Assembly (NCBI GenBank): GCA_015178975.1
Contig: WHVD01000076.1
Coordinates: 347,015-411,014 of the forward strand
Source of the DNA: Hysterangium stoloniferum
Taxonomy: Eukaryota; Basidiomycota; Agaricomycetes; Hysterangiales; Hysterangiaceae
Direction: 5' to 3'
Length of the DNA stretch: 64,000 bases
In this document: positions 20,346 to 31,900 of the stretch, one piece after another
Position numbering within the stretch: position 1 is the first letter of the stretch
Layout: every line of letters starts with the position of its first letter
Program-made: the position numbers and the translations under genes
Notes under the pieces: model-generated
Seen by the model: the letters and a program-made list of their open reading frames with translations, nothing else
What the model was told of the DNA's origin: nothing
The model's database searches: none

Positions 20346-23300
20346 TCGTCGATTCCCAATGGTAATATCAGGGATGCAAAGTAGCTTGACGCCCTCCAGA
20401 TTGAAAAACAGAAACCCATCCTGCGACGTAAAGCCCTTATACTCCTGCGGCGTTGCCCATATCCTCGAGAAGAAAACGTCTGCTCCATACTGTCGTCGTA
20501 AAGCTTCTGGGATGTGTCCAATCCATCATGGCCCTCCAATGGGATTTCTGCTAGTAGAAAATCCGGAGGCAACTCAGGTAACGCACCCTCCATTGTCTCT
20601 CGTGAAACATGCCGTTCAACATAATCTTGATGACCAGACGTATTTGGCGTTTTTCTCCTCGCTCCTTGTGATGGATGCTCCAGGGGCAATCCAGATGACT
20701 TACTATGATCACTGTGTATCTTTTCGGTCATCTCGCCTGATCGTTCATTACGTCCTTTCCTTCTTGCTCCCAGCCCTGCGAGTGTTGCATATGACGGACG
20801 CGTTTGGGTAGCCAACCTTCTTGACCGTCTTGGTGCTTCCTCCAGTGCTACCGCTGCAGACCCTGTATACAGTGGTGTTGACACACTGTTGAAGGCAGGA
20901 ACCCCTGAAACGTAGTGCATCCCCCGTGTATCCTCTTCCATCCCTGGAATGTCAGTTACGTACTCAGATTCAGCCCTAATGGTGCCCAATGGCTCATCAC
21001 TATAGATTCTAGATAAAGCATCGGCAAATGTGTTCGACTTTCCAGGGATATATAGAATCTCAAAGTGGAATTCGTTTAGCAGATCCAGCCACCTTGTCTG
21101 CCTCGGGGACAAGTTCTTCTGTGTAAGTATATATTCTATCCCTTTATGGTCAGTACAGATTCGAAATTTTACCCCCAACAGTTGTGACCGGAATCTTTTC
21201 AATGACTCCACGATAGCCAACAACTCCTGTTCGTGGACAGGGTAGTTCTGTTGTGCCGAATTGAATTTCCCTGACCAGAATGACACGATTGCGGCAGTGC
21301 AAAGGTCTTCCCCTTGACTGAGAATGCCGCTCGCACCTGTTGAAGAAGCATCTGTTACCAAATTAATGGTTTGATGACCTCGTGAGTAGTCCAATGCAAT
21401 TCTATAACTGTCACGATGGGCCTGAACAATCCGCTTGACGTCTTCAAAGGCACGCTGCTCTGTTGCACCCCAATGCCACTGCCTATTTACTCCTGTCTGC
21501 GCTGCTAAAATAGCCATTGGGATTTGAACTCCCTCACAGTTGTTAGCGAGATATCCCACTGCCCCCAAAAATCCCGCCAGGAGTTGCTTATTTGTCGGAA
21601 TCTTCCAGTTGCTCACTGTATCAACTTTATGTGGGTCCATTTTTAAACCTTTATTGTTAATCACATGCCCTAAAACTGGTAACTCCGAAGCAAACAGGTG
21701 CATCTTGTTGACAGTGAGGTATAACCTTTCCCGACGGAGCACTGTAAACACAGTGCGTAGATGCTTGACATGATCACTGATGGAATCCGAGTAGACGACA
21801 ATATCATCCAAATATACATCCATGAAGACGCCAATGTACGGCGCAAATATGTGGTTCATCAATGTCTGGTAAGTCGACGGACCATTGCAATCCCCTATTT
21901 GTAACGTCAGGCTTTCCATAGTGCCATCAGGAGAGGTGAACAATGTCCGGTGGACATGCTCGGGAACCACTCGGATCTGCTCGTAGGCATCCTTCCCATC
22001 TATCAAACTCCGATACTTATGACGCACAACATTTCGTAGAATAGCTTCGATATCTGGCAAGGGGGTCGCCAGCTTATATGTGTTAGCATTCTGCTCACGC
22101 TTATCCACTACAGTGCGTATTCGCAATGTTCCATCCGCTTTTGGAGGTTTAGGAATAATGAGCATAGGACATGGGTTCGTTCCCGTGGCTACCCTCCACC
22201 TCCCATTTTTGATATACGCGGTTTTCTTTTCATGCCATAGATCTCTCATTGCTTCGGGACATTTGGATGGTCTCCATGAGTAAGCCTTGGCGTCATCAAT
22301 TATTGGAATGGTATGATTAACAGCCCGTAATGGAGGCAGTGCTGTTGATGCAGTGTCTGGGTCCAGGTCAGCCACCTCAGCACGTAAATCTGCCCTTGAC
22401 CTCTCTAACTCATCGTCAAAAATTTCAGCTACCGCAGAACGGAGAGTCTCGATGGTGTCTCCTTCCATGGGAAGTGGCTGCGCTGACCCAATGTTGACCC
22501 TTGTTGGATTCAACCCCATCATAACTTGATGTTGAAATATGAAAGGGGTCCCTAATATCAAGTCATACGAATCAAGGTTAGCAACATCGAAACGCCGAGT
22601 GCACTTTATTTTCTGATATGAAAACTCAGCAGTAGCTGAATAATTAATTTTTGACCGTGATCCGTGAACAGCCAACTGGATAGTAAGTGGTTTTACTAGT
22701 GGATCCTTGACTACTTGCAGCTGATCGACTAACGTCGTCGACATGAAGTCTGCAAGTGATCCACTATCGATCAGGGCTTTCACCGGTCGTTCATTGATGA
22801 ATGCCTCAATGACCACAGGTTTCGGTAAGCAACGAGTAAAGTCTTTTGGTTGCATTGAGGTACACTGGACCATTTCCACCCCGTTATTTTGTAACTGCCT
22901 CTTTTTCCTATGTACTAACGCCTTTTTCGTAGGCATATGAGCGGCATTGACAAACACAACTGCCTCTGATAAGTCCTCTGTGACTTCTCCCCTGGCCACA
23001 ATGTGTAGCACGGTCCATTCATCCTGTTGGAGATGGTCCTTCGTAACCAGGTACATTACTGATAACTCCCAGTCACGAATCCGATACGACCCTGCCATGA
23101 ATCGGATGATAAATCGCTGTCGCTCCACCCCATTTAAATCCGTCAAGATGCCTGTCTTATAATAGACTCGAAAACGAATCTCCAACAACTTACACATTGC
23201 CTCCTGGCAGTGTCATCGAAAAGCTGGCATATCTTCGGTGAACCCAGGTATGTGTTCTTCATATACGGCTTGTATTTTATCCTCTATGTCTTCGTCAACC

Positions 23301-23429
23301 CTGAACACAGACCACGGCATAAACAATGGCAAGTCAGTATTGGACTCATCCCAAATCCGCAAGCCAGACTCTTCTGTATGGACCTGAAACCGAGCTTCAG
23401 GGGAAATTCCTTCCTGCAAAAGCCTCCTT
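20297..23429 (-). pseudogene. gypsy A copy 2 linker end, protease, RT, RNase H
   Basis: Protease LIDSGS, RT YLDDIVVY and RNase H as in copy 1, here without the 2-bp deletion, so NANTYKLATPLP is continuous. Two lesions upstream: a net +2 frameshift near 23419-23428 relative to copy 1, and TGA at 23215-23213 where copy 1 has CGA (AFR-R-HCQ), a C-to-T change at a CpG. Downstream the frame ends at 20297, overlapping integrase in the -1 frame exactly as in copy 1. Confidence 0.9.
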
Positions 23430-26307
23430 CTGGCGTGAAGTACTCTTTCAAAGTGGCCAGGAGGTACTGTCCTGGAGTGGGCCTGTTTTCTCTCATTGGT
23501 TCGTCATCCTCTAAAGACTCTTCTTGATCTGTCCCGCCCTCCATGAAAATAGCTGTACTAGCCATTTGAGCGATTGTCCAGTCCCCACTTAGGAGGGCCT
23601 GTTTTGATATCACCATATACAAGTGGGGACGGAGGTGATCTACTATTTCATATGTCCAGTGACAAGGATCAAATATCACCTTAAACTGCTTGGTGTGACA
23701 CATCCCGGCATCAATGGACTCAACATTTGAAAAATACAGGCAACACTGATGTTGTATCAGGGTTGCGACAGCAATTCGGTCGGCACAGTTATTGGTAAGT
23801 CTTTTCCCAGACCATTCGAAGTTACTTAAGATACTTTGCTCCACACGATACCCAGGTTCCCTACATTCTACCTTTCCAATATGCAGGTGAGGCCCGGGTA
23901 AGACGTTATCTTTGATCACAAAATCTGCCATTGTCAAGGACACTTCAAATCGTGTCCTTGGATTTTGCCCCTCAGCGATGGCAGTATCCGGCCCAAAATA
24001 TTCAGTAATTGATTTTTGTAGCCAAGATGTGTAAATCCGCTCATGCAAAATATTAAACTCCTGTTGGTCTTCCGTATTTCTCAACACAAAGGAGGCCATG
24101 TGTAGTGGAATCTCAGCATGCTCCTTTCTCTTTTCCACATCTGTGAGTCGTTTAACTCTGACAGATCCAGCTGATATCAAAGTACCCTTTTTGGGTGCCG
24201 AAAGGAATTTTCCTTGAGGACAATTGCGGGATTCATGACCCTCCTTCTTGCAGTTAAAGCATCGTCCTTCTGCTCGAAGTTGATTCATTTCTGTACAACT
24301 CAATTTCAAGCGATGTACTTTAGTGGTGTTTTCGAACCCGGAAGAAGTCAATGGATGAGTTCTTCTTCCCTTTTCATCAGTTTGTCCCACTATCTGATTG
24401 GCTTGGTCAGTCTTTCGTAGCCATCCTCGGTTCGACTTGACAAATGAGGTTTCCCTTTGCCCTTTGTCTATCTTATGAAACTCTTGGGCTGCTTCGAATC
24501 GAGTTGCCGTCTTGATGAGCCTCTTCCATGACGTATTTTCAGGGTTTAACCCCTTGTCTAACCATTTTTCCTTAAGGTAATCGTACGCACCATCCCATGC
24601 AATCTGCTTAAGTTGACGCTCCTGGATGTCAGGAAACCGAATCGCATTATACTCAACATCTCGAGCGAAATCCCAAAAGCACCTTCCACCCTGTCGGGAA
24701 GTGGTCAATCGCTTACGCAACTGCAACTTGTAATCTGCCGGAAAACAATAGTCGAAAAGACCATCGTACACAGCCTTTAACGTCCACTTCCTCTTGCTCA
24801 GTGCCACATGTTTCATATAGAAGGAACTAGCCTTGCCATCCAGGAAGTAAATGATGAGCTTAACCGCCCATTTACGATCTAACCCATTAATTTCTGCCCA
24901 CAGATCATAGGCGTAGATGAAGGCTTCAAGTACATCAATTTCAGCTACGCCGTTATATATAACAGCCTGCTTCATTTTGACTCCAGCTAACAATTTTTTA
25001 GTCCGTTTAGCATCGGCCTTCGACCTTTTTCGCTTTTCATGTCTTATGCGATTAGAGCTTGGTGAGGTTTTCTTTCCACCCTTCTTTTTTCCTGTTTCAG
25101 AATTGCTTTCCGTAGAATCTTCTGATCCCGATCCTGAATCAGGTGCGTCTATGCTCCTACTGATTTCCGAATCAGTGGATATACTGCTGGCTGAATCATC
25201 TGATCCATCACTACTAGATGGACTGCTGGAGTCGGATGGTGGTCCGAACTTTCCTTGCCCTCCCACTGCAAAGTACCCGCCATCAGGCACTTGTGAGGGT
25301 TCTCGTACATACTGGTTCGTCACATTCTTATCCATCTGCTTTCTCAGCAGCTGACGATTTCGCTTCTTGCTCTCCCCGCTAGTGTTTAAACTCGGGGAAG
25401 CCTTAGTAGGTTTCTTTAAGGGACGTTCACCCTCCATTCTCTCCTTTCCTTTAGGGGACTGGGTTGACGACTTATTTTTAGATCCATCTGCTTTTGCAGG
25501 TTCTAACCTAGAGGAGGATGCTTCGGTTGGAATGGGTTCATTTTTGTCTACCTCAATGACAATGGCGCTTAGATTTAGGGAGACATGGGGAAAAGTAACT
25601 GGACTCTCCATCCCTCTAATCATTCTCCTGGCTTTAGGTAACGTCCATGTTTCTGGTAGCGGCCCCAACTGATCTTCATCAGACTCCGAACAATCGGACC
25701 ATCTAAACTGATCAGCCTGGCTGCGCTCCCGTGCCATAGCCTTGGACGCTCCCTCCTGCCTTTCATTGTCATCACAACTACTCTCCATTTCAAACCACTC
25801 TGGAAAAAAGAGCGACTTTTCAGGGATGAGAGGCGTCTCCTTTCGCCGCCTCCTCCGGAAGGTCTTTCGAGGGGCGGCCAGCTCTTCAGGATACAATAGG
25901 CTATACTGGTATGTCCAGTTCTGAAGAGTAACCGGAGTACGGAGGTATTCATCAATAAGGGGAAAAAGCTCTCTCTCTCCCCCACTTTCAGACGATTCAT
26001 TCGAGGCTTCATTACTGGGAGCATGGTCATTTCCAACAGCCGGGGCCATCGAGGAATCGGAGGTTATTGCCGCTACCTCTTCCATCTCAGCATCACAGTC
26101 CATCCTTCCCTCTCCCCCCTGAGGCGTAGGGAGGATTGGTTCGGGGCCCGTGGCATTCTGAGGGAAAGAAGTACTACTCACCGTTGCTATGGCCGGATCG
26201 TTCAACTCATCTACTACCCCCGCCTGTCGAACAATTCTCTTGCTCCACACGGGGATTGCGCTTCGGACTGTGCCTCGGTGAGTAACGGGTTGATTTATAT
26301 CGGACAT
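23430..26307 (-). CDS. gypsy A Gag plus first linker units
   Basis: ATG at 26307 (MSDINQPV). Acidic, low-complexity N-terminal region with Ser/Asp/Glu runs, then a capsid-like helical region (WAVKLIIYFLDGKASSFYM, RRFPDI-type segment) at about 24500-24970. A CCHC knuckle CFNCKKEGHESRNC lies near 24220, and the first two or three linker units follow. Retrotransposon Gag packages element RNA into virus-like particles. Open until the frameshift near 23425. Confidence 0.88.
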
Positions 26308-26441
26308 TATGACGGTATTGGTATGTTTTTTTTTTTGGTTTGGTAGTGTGCACACGTGTTATTGTGAAAACCTAGTGGGTGATCAGTCCACTAGTAGAAA
26401 ATATAAAAGAATACAAAATTGAAGACAAAATACTCAAAAAG

Positions 26442-26720
26442 TGTAAGGTTCTGCTTAAAAGATAGCGTAATCCTTCGGTTTGAGCTTCTTACGAAGAGGA
26501 ACGAGCAGAGTAGGAATAGGCTCCAATTCGTAGTCACTACTGTAGCTAATGGGTGGTTTCCCTATTTATGCTCGCATTCGCAGACTAAACCCCCTAGCGA
26601 CAGATAATAAAAATGAAACAGTGTTCTGATCGGAAAATTATCTACCCTCTCTTTACCCCCTGAGACAACGGCGGTAGACCGCTCCGTGCCAAGTCCGCCA
26701 CCAGGTCCGCTCCCGTTACA
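26442..26720 (-). repeat. gypsy A copy 2, 5' LTR
   Basis: 279 bp; TGTAAGG..CGTTACA on the plus strand. CAAAAAG lies on the inner side here too. I could not identify a tRNA primer site next to it. Confidence 0.92.
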
Positions 26721-26829
26721 CTCATATACATATCATATATGCCAGCGTGGTATGTATGCTGTTCGGACGAACCACAACTATACAGCCGTTCTCCTTCTAT
26801 CGTATAATTTATAAGCATATTATTCTCAG

Positions 26830-27860
26830 AGTATGTTTCCTTCACAGCGGTGAGACATCCTCCAAAATTTGTGGAAAATATAACCTCCAGCCCATAAGGA
26901 AAAGGCTCGAGTTGAATTGCATCTCAGGTTCGACAAGATTTGCTTGTAAAACCTCCAGGTTTCAGAGGGTGTTTGCTCTGAAAATCTCAGGTGCAATGTG
27001 TACAACGCCAAATGATATCCTAAATGCTCACTCTGATATGCTGCCAATGACTCTGCAAATCAACAGAATATGCCAGCATCGTAGCGCATCACTCCCTCCA
27101 TCCCATTCGTTTCAGCGACTATACGCAAAACTGCTTGTAACGTTAAATCTCACCCATGCCCGCTTCACGACTTCATGGACACCTTCAATACAAACGGGAT
27201 AGGATGGAAGTCATAGAAGCTGTCAGGAAACATCCAGCATCGGCCTGCAGCTTCGAAATATACATTGCCTCTGGACCGATGGAGGACGGAGTCATTGTTT
27301 ACTTGACGGATATAAGAAAGTATAAGATCTATGTATGTGATCGCTCGGACTACGAACGGGGCGTAGGCGCAGCGGCGGTCGTTTATAACAACGGCGTAGA
27401 GCTACATTCCCTGGACGCAAGATTAGGAAAACCCGACACCATACGGTATACGAGGCCTAGCTTGTAAGCATGCTGGGATAGTGCTAGCCTTTCACTTCCT
27501 TGGCCAGCTGCCGGATATTACTAAGGCTTCCATCTACAGGCCGCGATCAAAGCAACCCAAGGCCATAAACAGACTCCAGGTCTAAACCATTATCTCATAG
27601 ATACGGTTCATTAGAGAGTATTTGCAACTAATAGACATGGCTAGAGGTTAGGTAGGAGGATACAATAGGTCAGCATTGAACTCAGATGGCTCCAGAGACA
27701 CAAAAGAGACACAGGCGACAAAGAGGTAGATAACTACACAAAGCCTGCACCGGAACCACCAAGTCAATCCCTTGCAGAGCCCTCCTCCATTAGCAAATCA
27801 GCAGCCAACAATTTCTGTTCTTAACAACAGGGAGCACAACAAGACAGATTCAAAAAATTA
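26830..27860 (+). pseudogene. Tad1-like LINE remnant (RT C-terminus and RNase H)
   Basis: Degenerate pieces typical of the last third of fungal non-LTR ORF2. ISGAMCTTPNDILNAHSDML and ICQHRSASLPPSH match the region after the RT thumb. GVGAAAVVYNNGVELHSL matches the first RNase H strand, and ASIYRPRSKQPKAI and LRWLQRHKRDTGDKEVDN match its later motifs (the W.PGH..GNE..D type). Frames change and stops occur. No poly(A) tail or target duplication was found. Confidence 0.68.
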
Positions 27861-28915
27861 ATCAATGGAGTAAACCGCCATCAACAAAGCATACTAGTGC
27901 TCAGAAGTGTATACGACGCTCCCCTTAATAAACACCTCGACCAAATAAAGAAGTCAGATTCTCAGTTATGCCAGATGAGACCATATTCCACTTCATCATG
28001 TCGTCCACGACTACACGGCGATCCGAGAGAAAATGCTGTTGAAATAAAAAGTATTAGATTAGCGTATTACGTAATCAGGAACATAGTAATCGGCTAAAGC
28101 ACCTGTACAGTTCAGGAACATGGTATTTTAGCTTAGCGCGCAATAGCGTAATCTCTTGGAGTTACCACTCACTGAGAGGTACGATTATATCGGTTTTATA
28201 TATAGTGATTGATACTAACTATCTTCACTAGTCTTTTAATAGGTATATAGTAATATACATACTCAGTGGAGTTACCACTCACTGAGAGTCTTTTAATAGA
28301 ATTGCGCAAATAATCTCAACAAATGCGCGCCGATAAGTCACGAGCATTGTGTACCTTTTGTCAGACAGCAACGCTTACCTAAGCTGATGAGCTTTATCAA
28401 TGAAAGCGGTTGTCTTGCAGACATTTGGCGAGACCGTGACTGAATAGCAGATAACTGAGCGTGAACCAAATCGTGTACCTTCTTCCCTCTCTCATATTCT
28501 CTCTCTCTCTCTTTCACGAGCACACTTCATGATGAGTCTCACCTACCTTGGGCGAGTGCCGAAACATTTACACCGCTCAAGTTTCTATTCGATGCTACGT
28601 ATGTATATCTTATCTTACACAGGATGAGTCCTAGTGGATATAAATGGAAAAAAAATAAGAATAAAATAGATAGTGTTAGTCTATGTAATATATAATGGGT
28701 ATAATTCCTTACACATGCTCAAATTCCCCACAGGTCATAATAATATTATCTTTATTCGGATAATATTCAACATATATATTTCTGTCTAAAACTGTTAGTA
28801 AAACTTAAATCTTGTCTGATTTCAATCCCCCCAAGAACGACACCTCTACGCTCCGACTGCGTCGTCCATCTGCGTTGTAGTTTCTCTATGACAAAGTTAT
28901 GTGATGTGTATTGGT
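27861..28915. other. intergenic, downstream of ABCC gene
   Basis: No gene recognised. A 20-bp block GAGTTACCACTCACTGAGAG occurs twice (28158 and about 28267), each near a copy of GTCTTTTAATAG, which suggests a small local duplication. A CTCTCT run lies near 28500. Confidence 0.4.
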
Positions 28916-31900
28916 TACGCTGGCTGGCGTCGAGATGCCTTCTCAGCCATCTCATACAACACAGTCCGGTCCCCACTCTCATCCACCAAAGACTTCAAAT
29001 ATCCTCCATCTTTCTTCAGTAAATTGCCTGGAGTATCAAATTCGACCATATTTCCGGCATCCAACACCATGATCTTGTCAGCATCCATGATCTACAGACA
29101 AATTATTATCTTAAGGGGGCAACAAATTGGAAAATGACGGACCGTTTGCAGCCTATGCGCCACTGTAATCAAAGTCGCATCCTTTAAAGCTTCTCTTAGT
29201 GTATTTTGAATAATCGAGTCTGTTGCATAATCAATCGCGCTAGTCGCTGTGTTCTGGGTCAGCTGCTGCTCTTCTGTCTGACCCATTTAAGTACCTTCAT
29301 CCAGGATCAAAAGTTTACTCTGTCTCAGGATGGCTCGTGCTAGTGCCAAAATCTGGCGTTGGCCAACAGACAAATTTCTGCCACCACCGGATATCGCACT
29401 ATCCAAGGTGATGTTTGAAGCTTTTTCGCCATGTTCCTGTAAGCTAAATAATCCTGCTGAACGCAAAGCATCGTTCAATGTTGCGTCTGAATGCTCTGAG
29501 AAGGGATCAAGATTCTCGCGCAGCGTTCCACTCAGGAGCTCAGGCATCTGCGGTATAATCGTGACGCTCGATCTCAAGGCGTTGAGATTAATGGAACTGG
29601 TCGCTAAGCCGTCCAAGAGAATCTGGCCGTCAGTAGGGATGCAGCGCAATAATGATAGTGTCAAGGATGATTTTCCGCTTCCCGTTCGACCAACGACACC
29701 TATCCGCTCGCCAGTCTTGATTTCGAAAGAAATGTTATGCAATACCTTGCACCACAAATTAGCGAATGGTCGCGGCGCTTTTTATAAAGAAGTACCTGAG
29801 GTCCATCAACAGAATATCGTGCACAAAGGTCCTCTACGATGAGCGAACCAGAGGCCGGCCAATAAGCTGGCGGTACTCCTTGCACGGTAGGTTTAGTCTC
29901 TTGCTCTATGCTTACATATGTTTCGATACGCTCTAGACTAAATATCAGTAAGTCACAACTGCCCCAAGTAGAGTGATATTAGAACGGAACCTGTTCCCCT
30001 GCACTTGGAATTCATTTAAAAGTCTAACTGTTTGTTATGCTTATGTCAAAAGAATTGCACATCCGGCCGTGTGCATAGGAACTCACCCCACCCCAAAGTG
30101 AGGCCTGAGAACGCGACAGCCATTGCTAATGAGAAACCGGTCTCACTGGGTGTGCGGAAGGTTTTATTGTAAGCGAGATATAAGGCCAGGCAGGCCGTAA
30201 ATGTAGTTCCAATCACATCAATTCGAACCCCAACCCATCTACCAGAGATCAGGAACTAAATACTCAAAAAAGAGATATGAATAATCGTACCTGTTAAGAT
30301 TATAGTATACGCGGGCAGGTCTGGTGTATTTATCGATGCGCTGCAAGCTTTCTGACATGAAGGCTGCTTGGGCACCGTAAGCACGGATTGAAACTAAATT
30401 ATGCTTCATAAACGTGATATGAACGGCACAGTTTCCAAATATTTACCTAGACCAGCAATCGCAGCGCCGAAGTGTGCAATAACTGGTGATCGGCGGTTGG
30501 ACATCTCGCGCTTTACAGGGAGTTGCGCACGGATGTACATCTGCCCGCAAACGACCCCAACTATCGCCACTAGCACCCCCGGGAGAATAAATGCGGGTAC
30601 GAAGATGACAACTGCCACAAAATAGACGAGCATGGTTTGTGAAATATTCACTAGACTAGAAAAGTATTGCGGGATTGCACCATCAACGGCACGGATGTCT
30701 TGAGTGCACCTGGCTATGATCCGTGCAGTTGGCACAGTGTCCAGCCACCTTCAAAGGACTCGTGAAAAAAAGATGTAAAAATTCAAGTTGGAAGGCCACA
30801 TACCTGAGCGTAGTTCCAAGTATACTAGTTATTAGATTTCTGTGCACAATTCGCGATGCCTAAAGAATGACAAATTAACCCACGTATAAGCGCAACTTAA
30901 AGGACGGTGGTGCTCGCCTTTATAGAACCAAATACATAGAAAGCCATAGCGATACAGTAGCCTGCGCCGTTGCCAACCAATATTAGAGCATATAGAGAGA
31001 GATAGTATGCTACTGGGACGCCAGAGGCAGGTTGCTGCTCATATTGGGCTGCCCAGTATCCTAGGAACCATGTGCCCACAGTGTTGCATACTTCTGAGAA
31101 TACCAAACCCAGAATCCACGCTATCCAAAACCTGGCATTACCTAAATTGGACAGATACAACTTGAGAGGGCGCCAGCTAACATGGCCCACAGCGATCTCC
31201 TCTTCCACCACTAATTTTGCTCCAGCTCTAGGAATTTGGTTTGCAGTAGCCGTTGAGTCTACAGTCTCTGCGGCCTTGTCTGCAATCTCCATCGACTCTA
31301 CTGCTTCACGCAGTAGCGTACCATTCTTTTTCAAAGACTCGTTTACCGAGCCCCGGCTCGCAATTGTTCCATTGTTGCCTAAGGACACAACGAAATCAGC
31401 GATTGGAGTCACCATAGCAACATTGTGCGTCTTAAATAACCAAACAATTATGAAAATTCAAGTGATTGTAAAAACGGTAAGGTACTCACAACGAGTAATA
31501 TCGTGCGACCTCTCAAGAGATCTCCTTGAAGGCATTCGTCCACGATGAAGCGAGAGGTATGTACGTCCAGAGCGGCAAGAATATCATCGAGGAGTAGAAT
31601 CTGGGCATCGGAATAAACTGCTCGGGCGAGAGTAATTCTGGCTTTTTGACCGCCACTGAAACCGTTGTTATTCAAATGTAACACGGAAGGGGAGTTGGAA
31701 CTCATGCATACCTTAGTGTTATTCCCCTTTCTCCGACTTCAGTTTCGTCCCCCGCCTCGAAAAGGTTCAGATCTCGTTCAAGACCACACTGATGGAGCAC
31801 TGGCATCATCGACACTTAGAAGGGCAAGGCAAACCATCATATGGCGTGACATACCTTTCTTATAACGTTCCTCGTCGAGAGTCTTCCCAAATAAAATGTT

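Larger units (their letters stand above)
18006..26720 (-). mobile_element. gypsy A copy 2 (full-length Ty3/gypsy)
   Basis: Complete layout on the minus strand: 5' LTR 26442-26720, gag from 26307, tandem-repeat linker, protease, RT, RNase H, integrase, chromodomain, long tail, polypurine tract and 3' LTR 18013-18290. The LTRs are 278 and 279 bp and very similar. Flanks (copia A end on the left, CTCAT on the right) show no matching target duplication, so one side has been rearranged. Two lesions in gag-pol (net +2 near 23420, TGA at 23213) make it defective. Confidence 0.93.

Noticed and set aside
29247-29294. Premature stop in NBD2 Walker B of the ABCC gene
   Set aside because: The 48 nt form a GTACTT..CAG intron; splicing gives LILDEATSAID.
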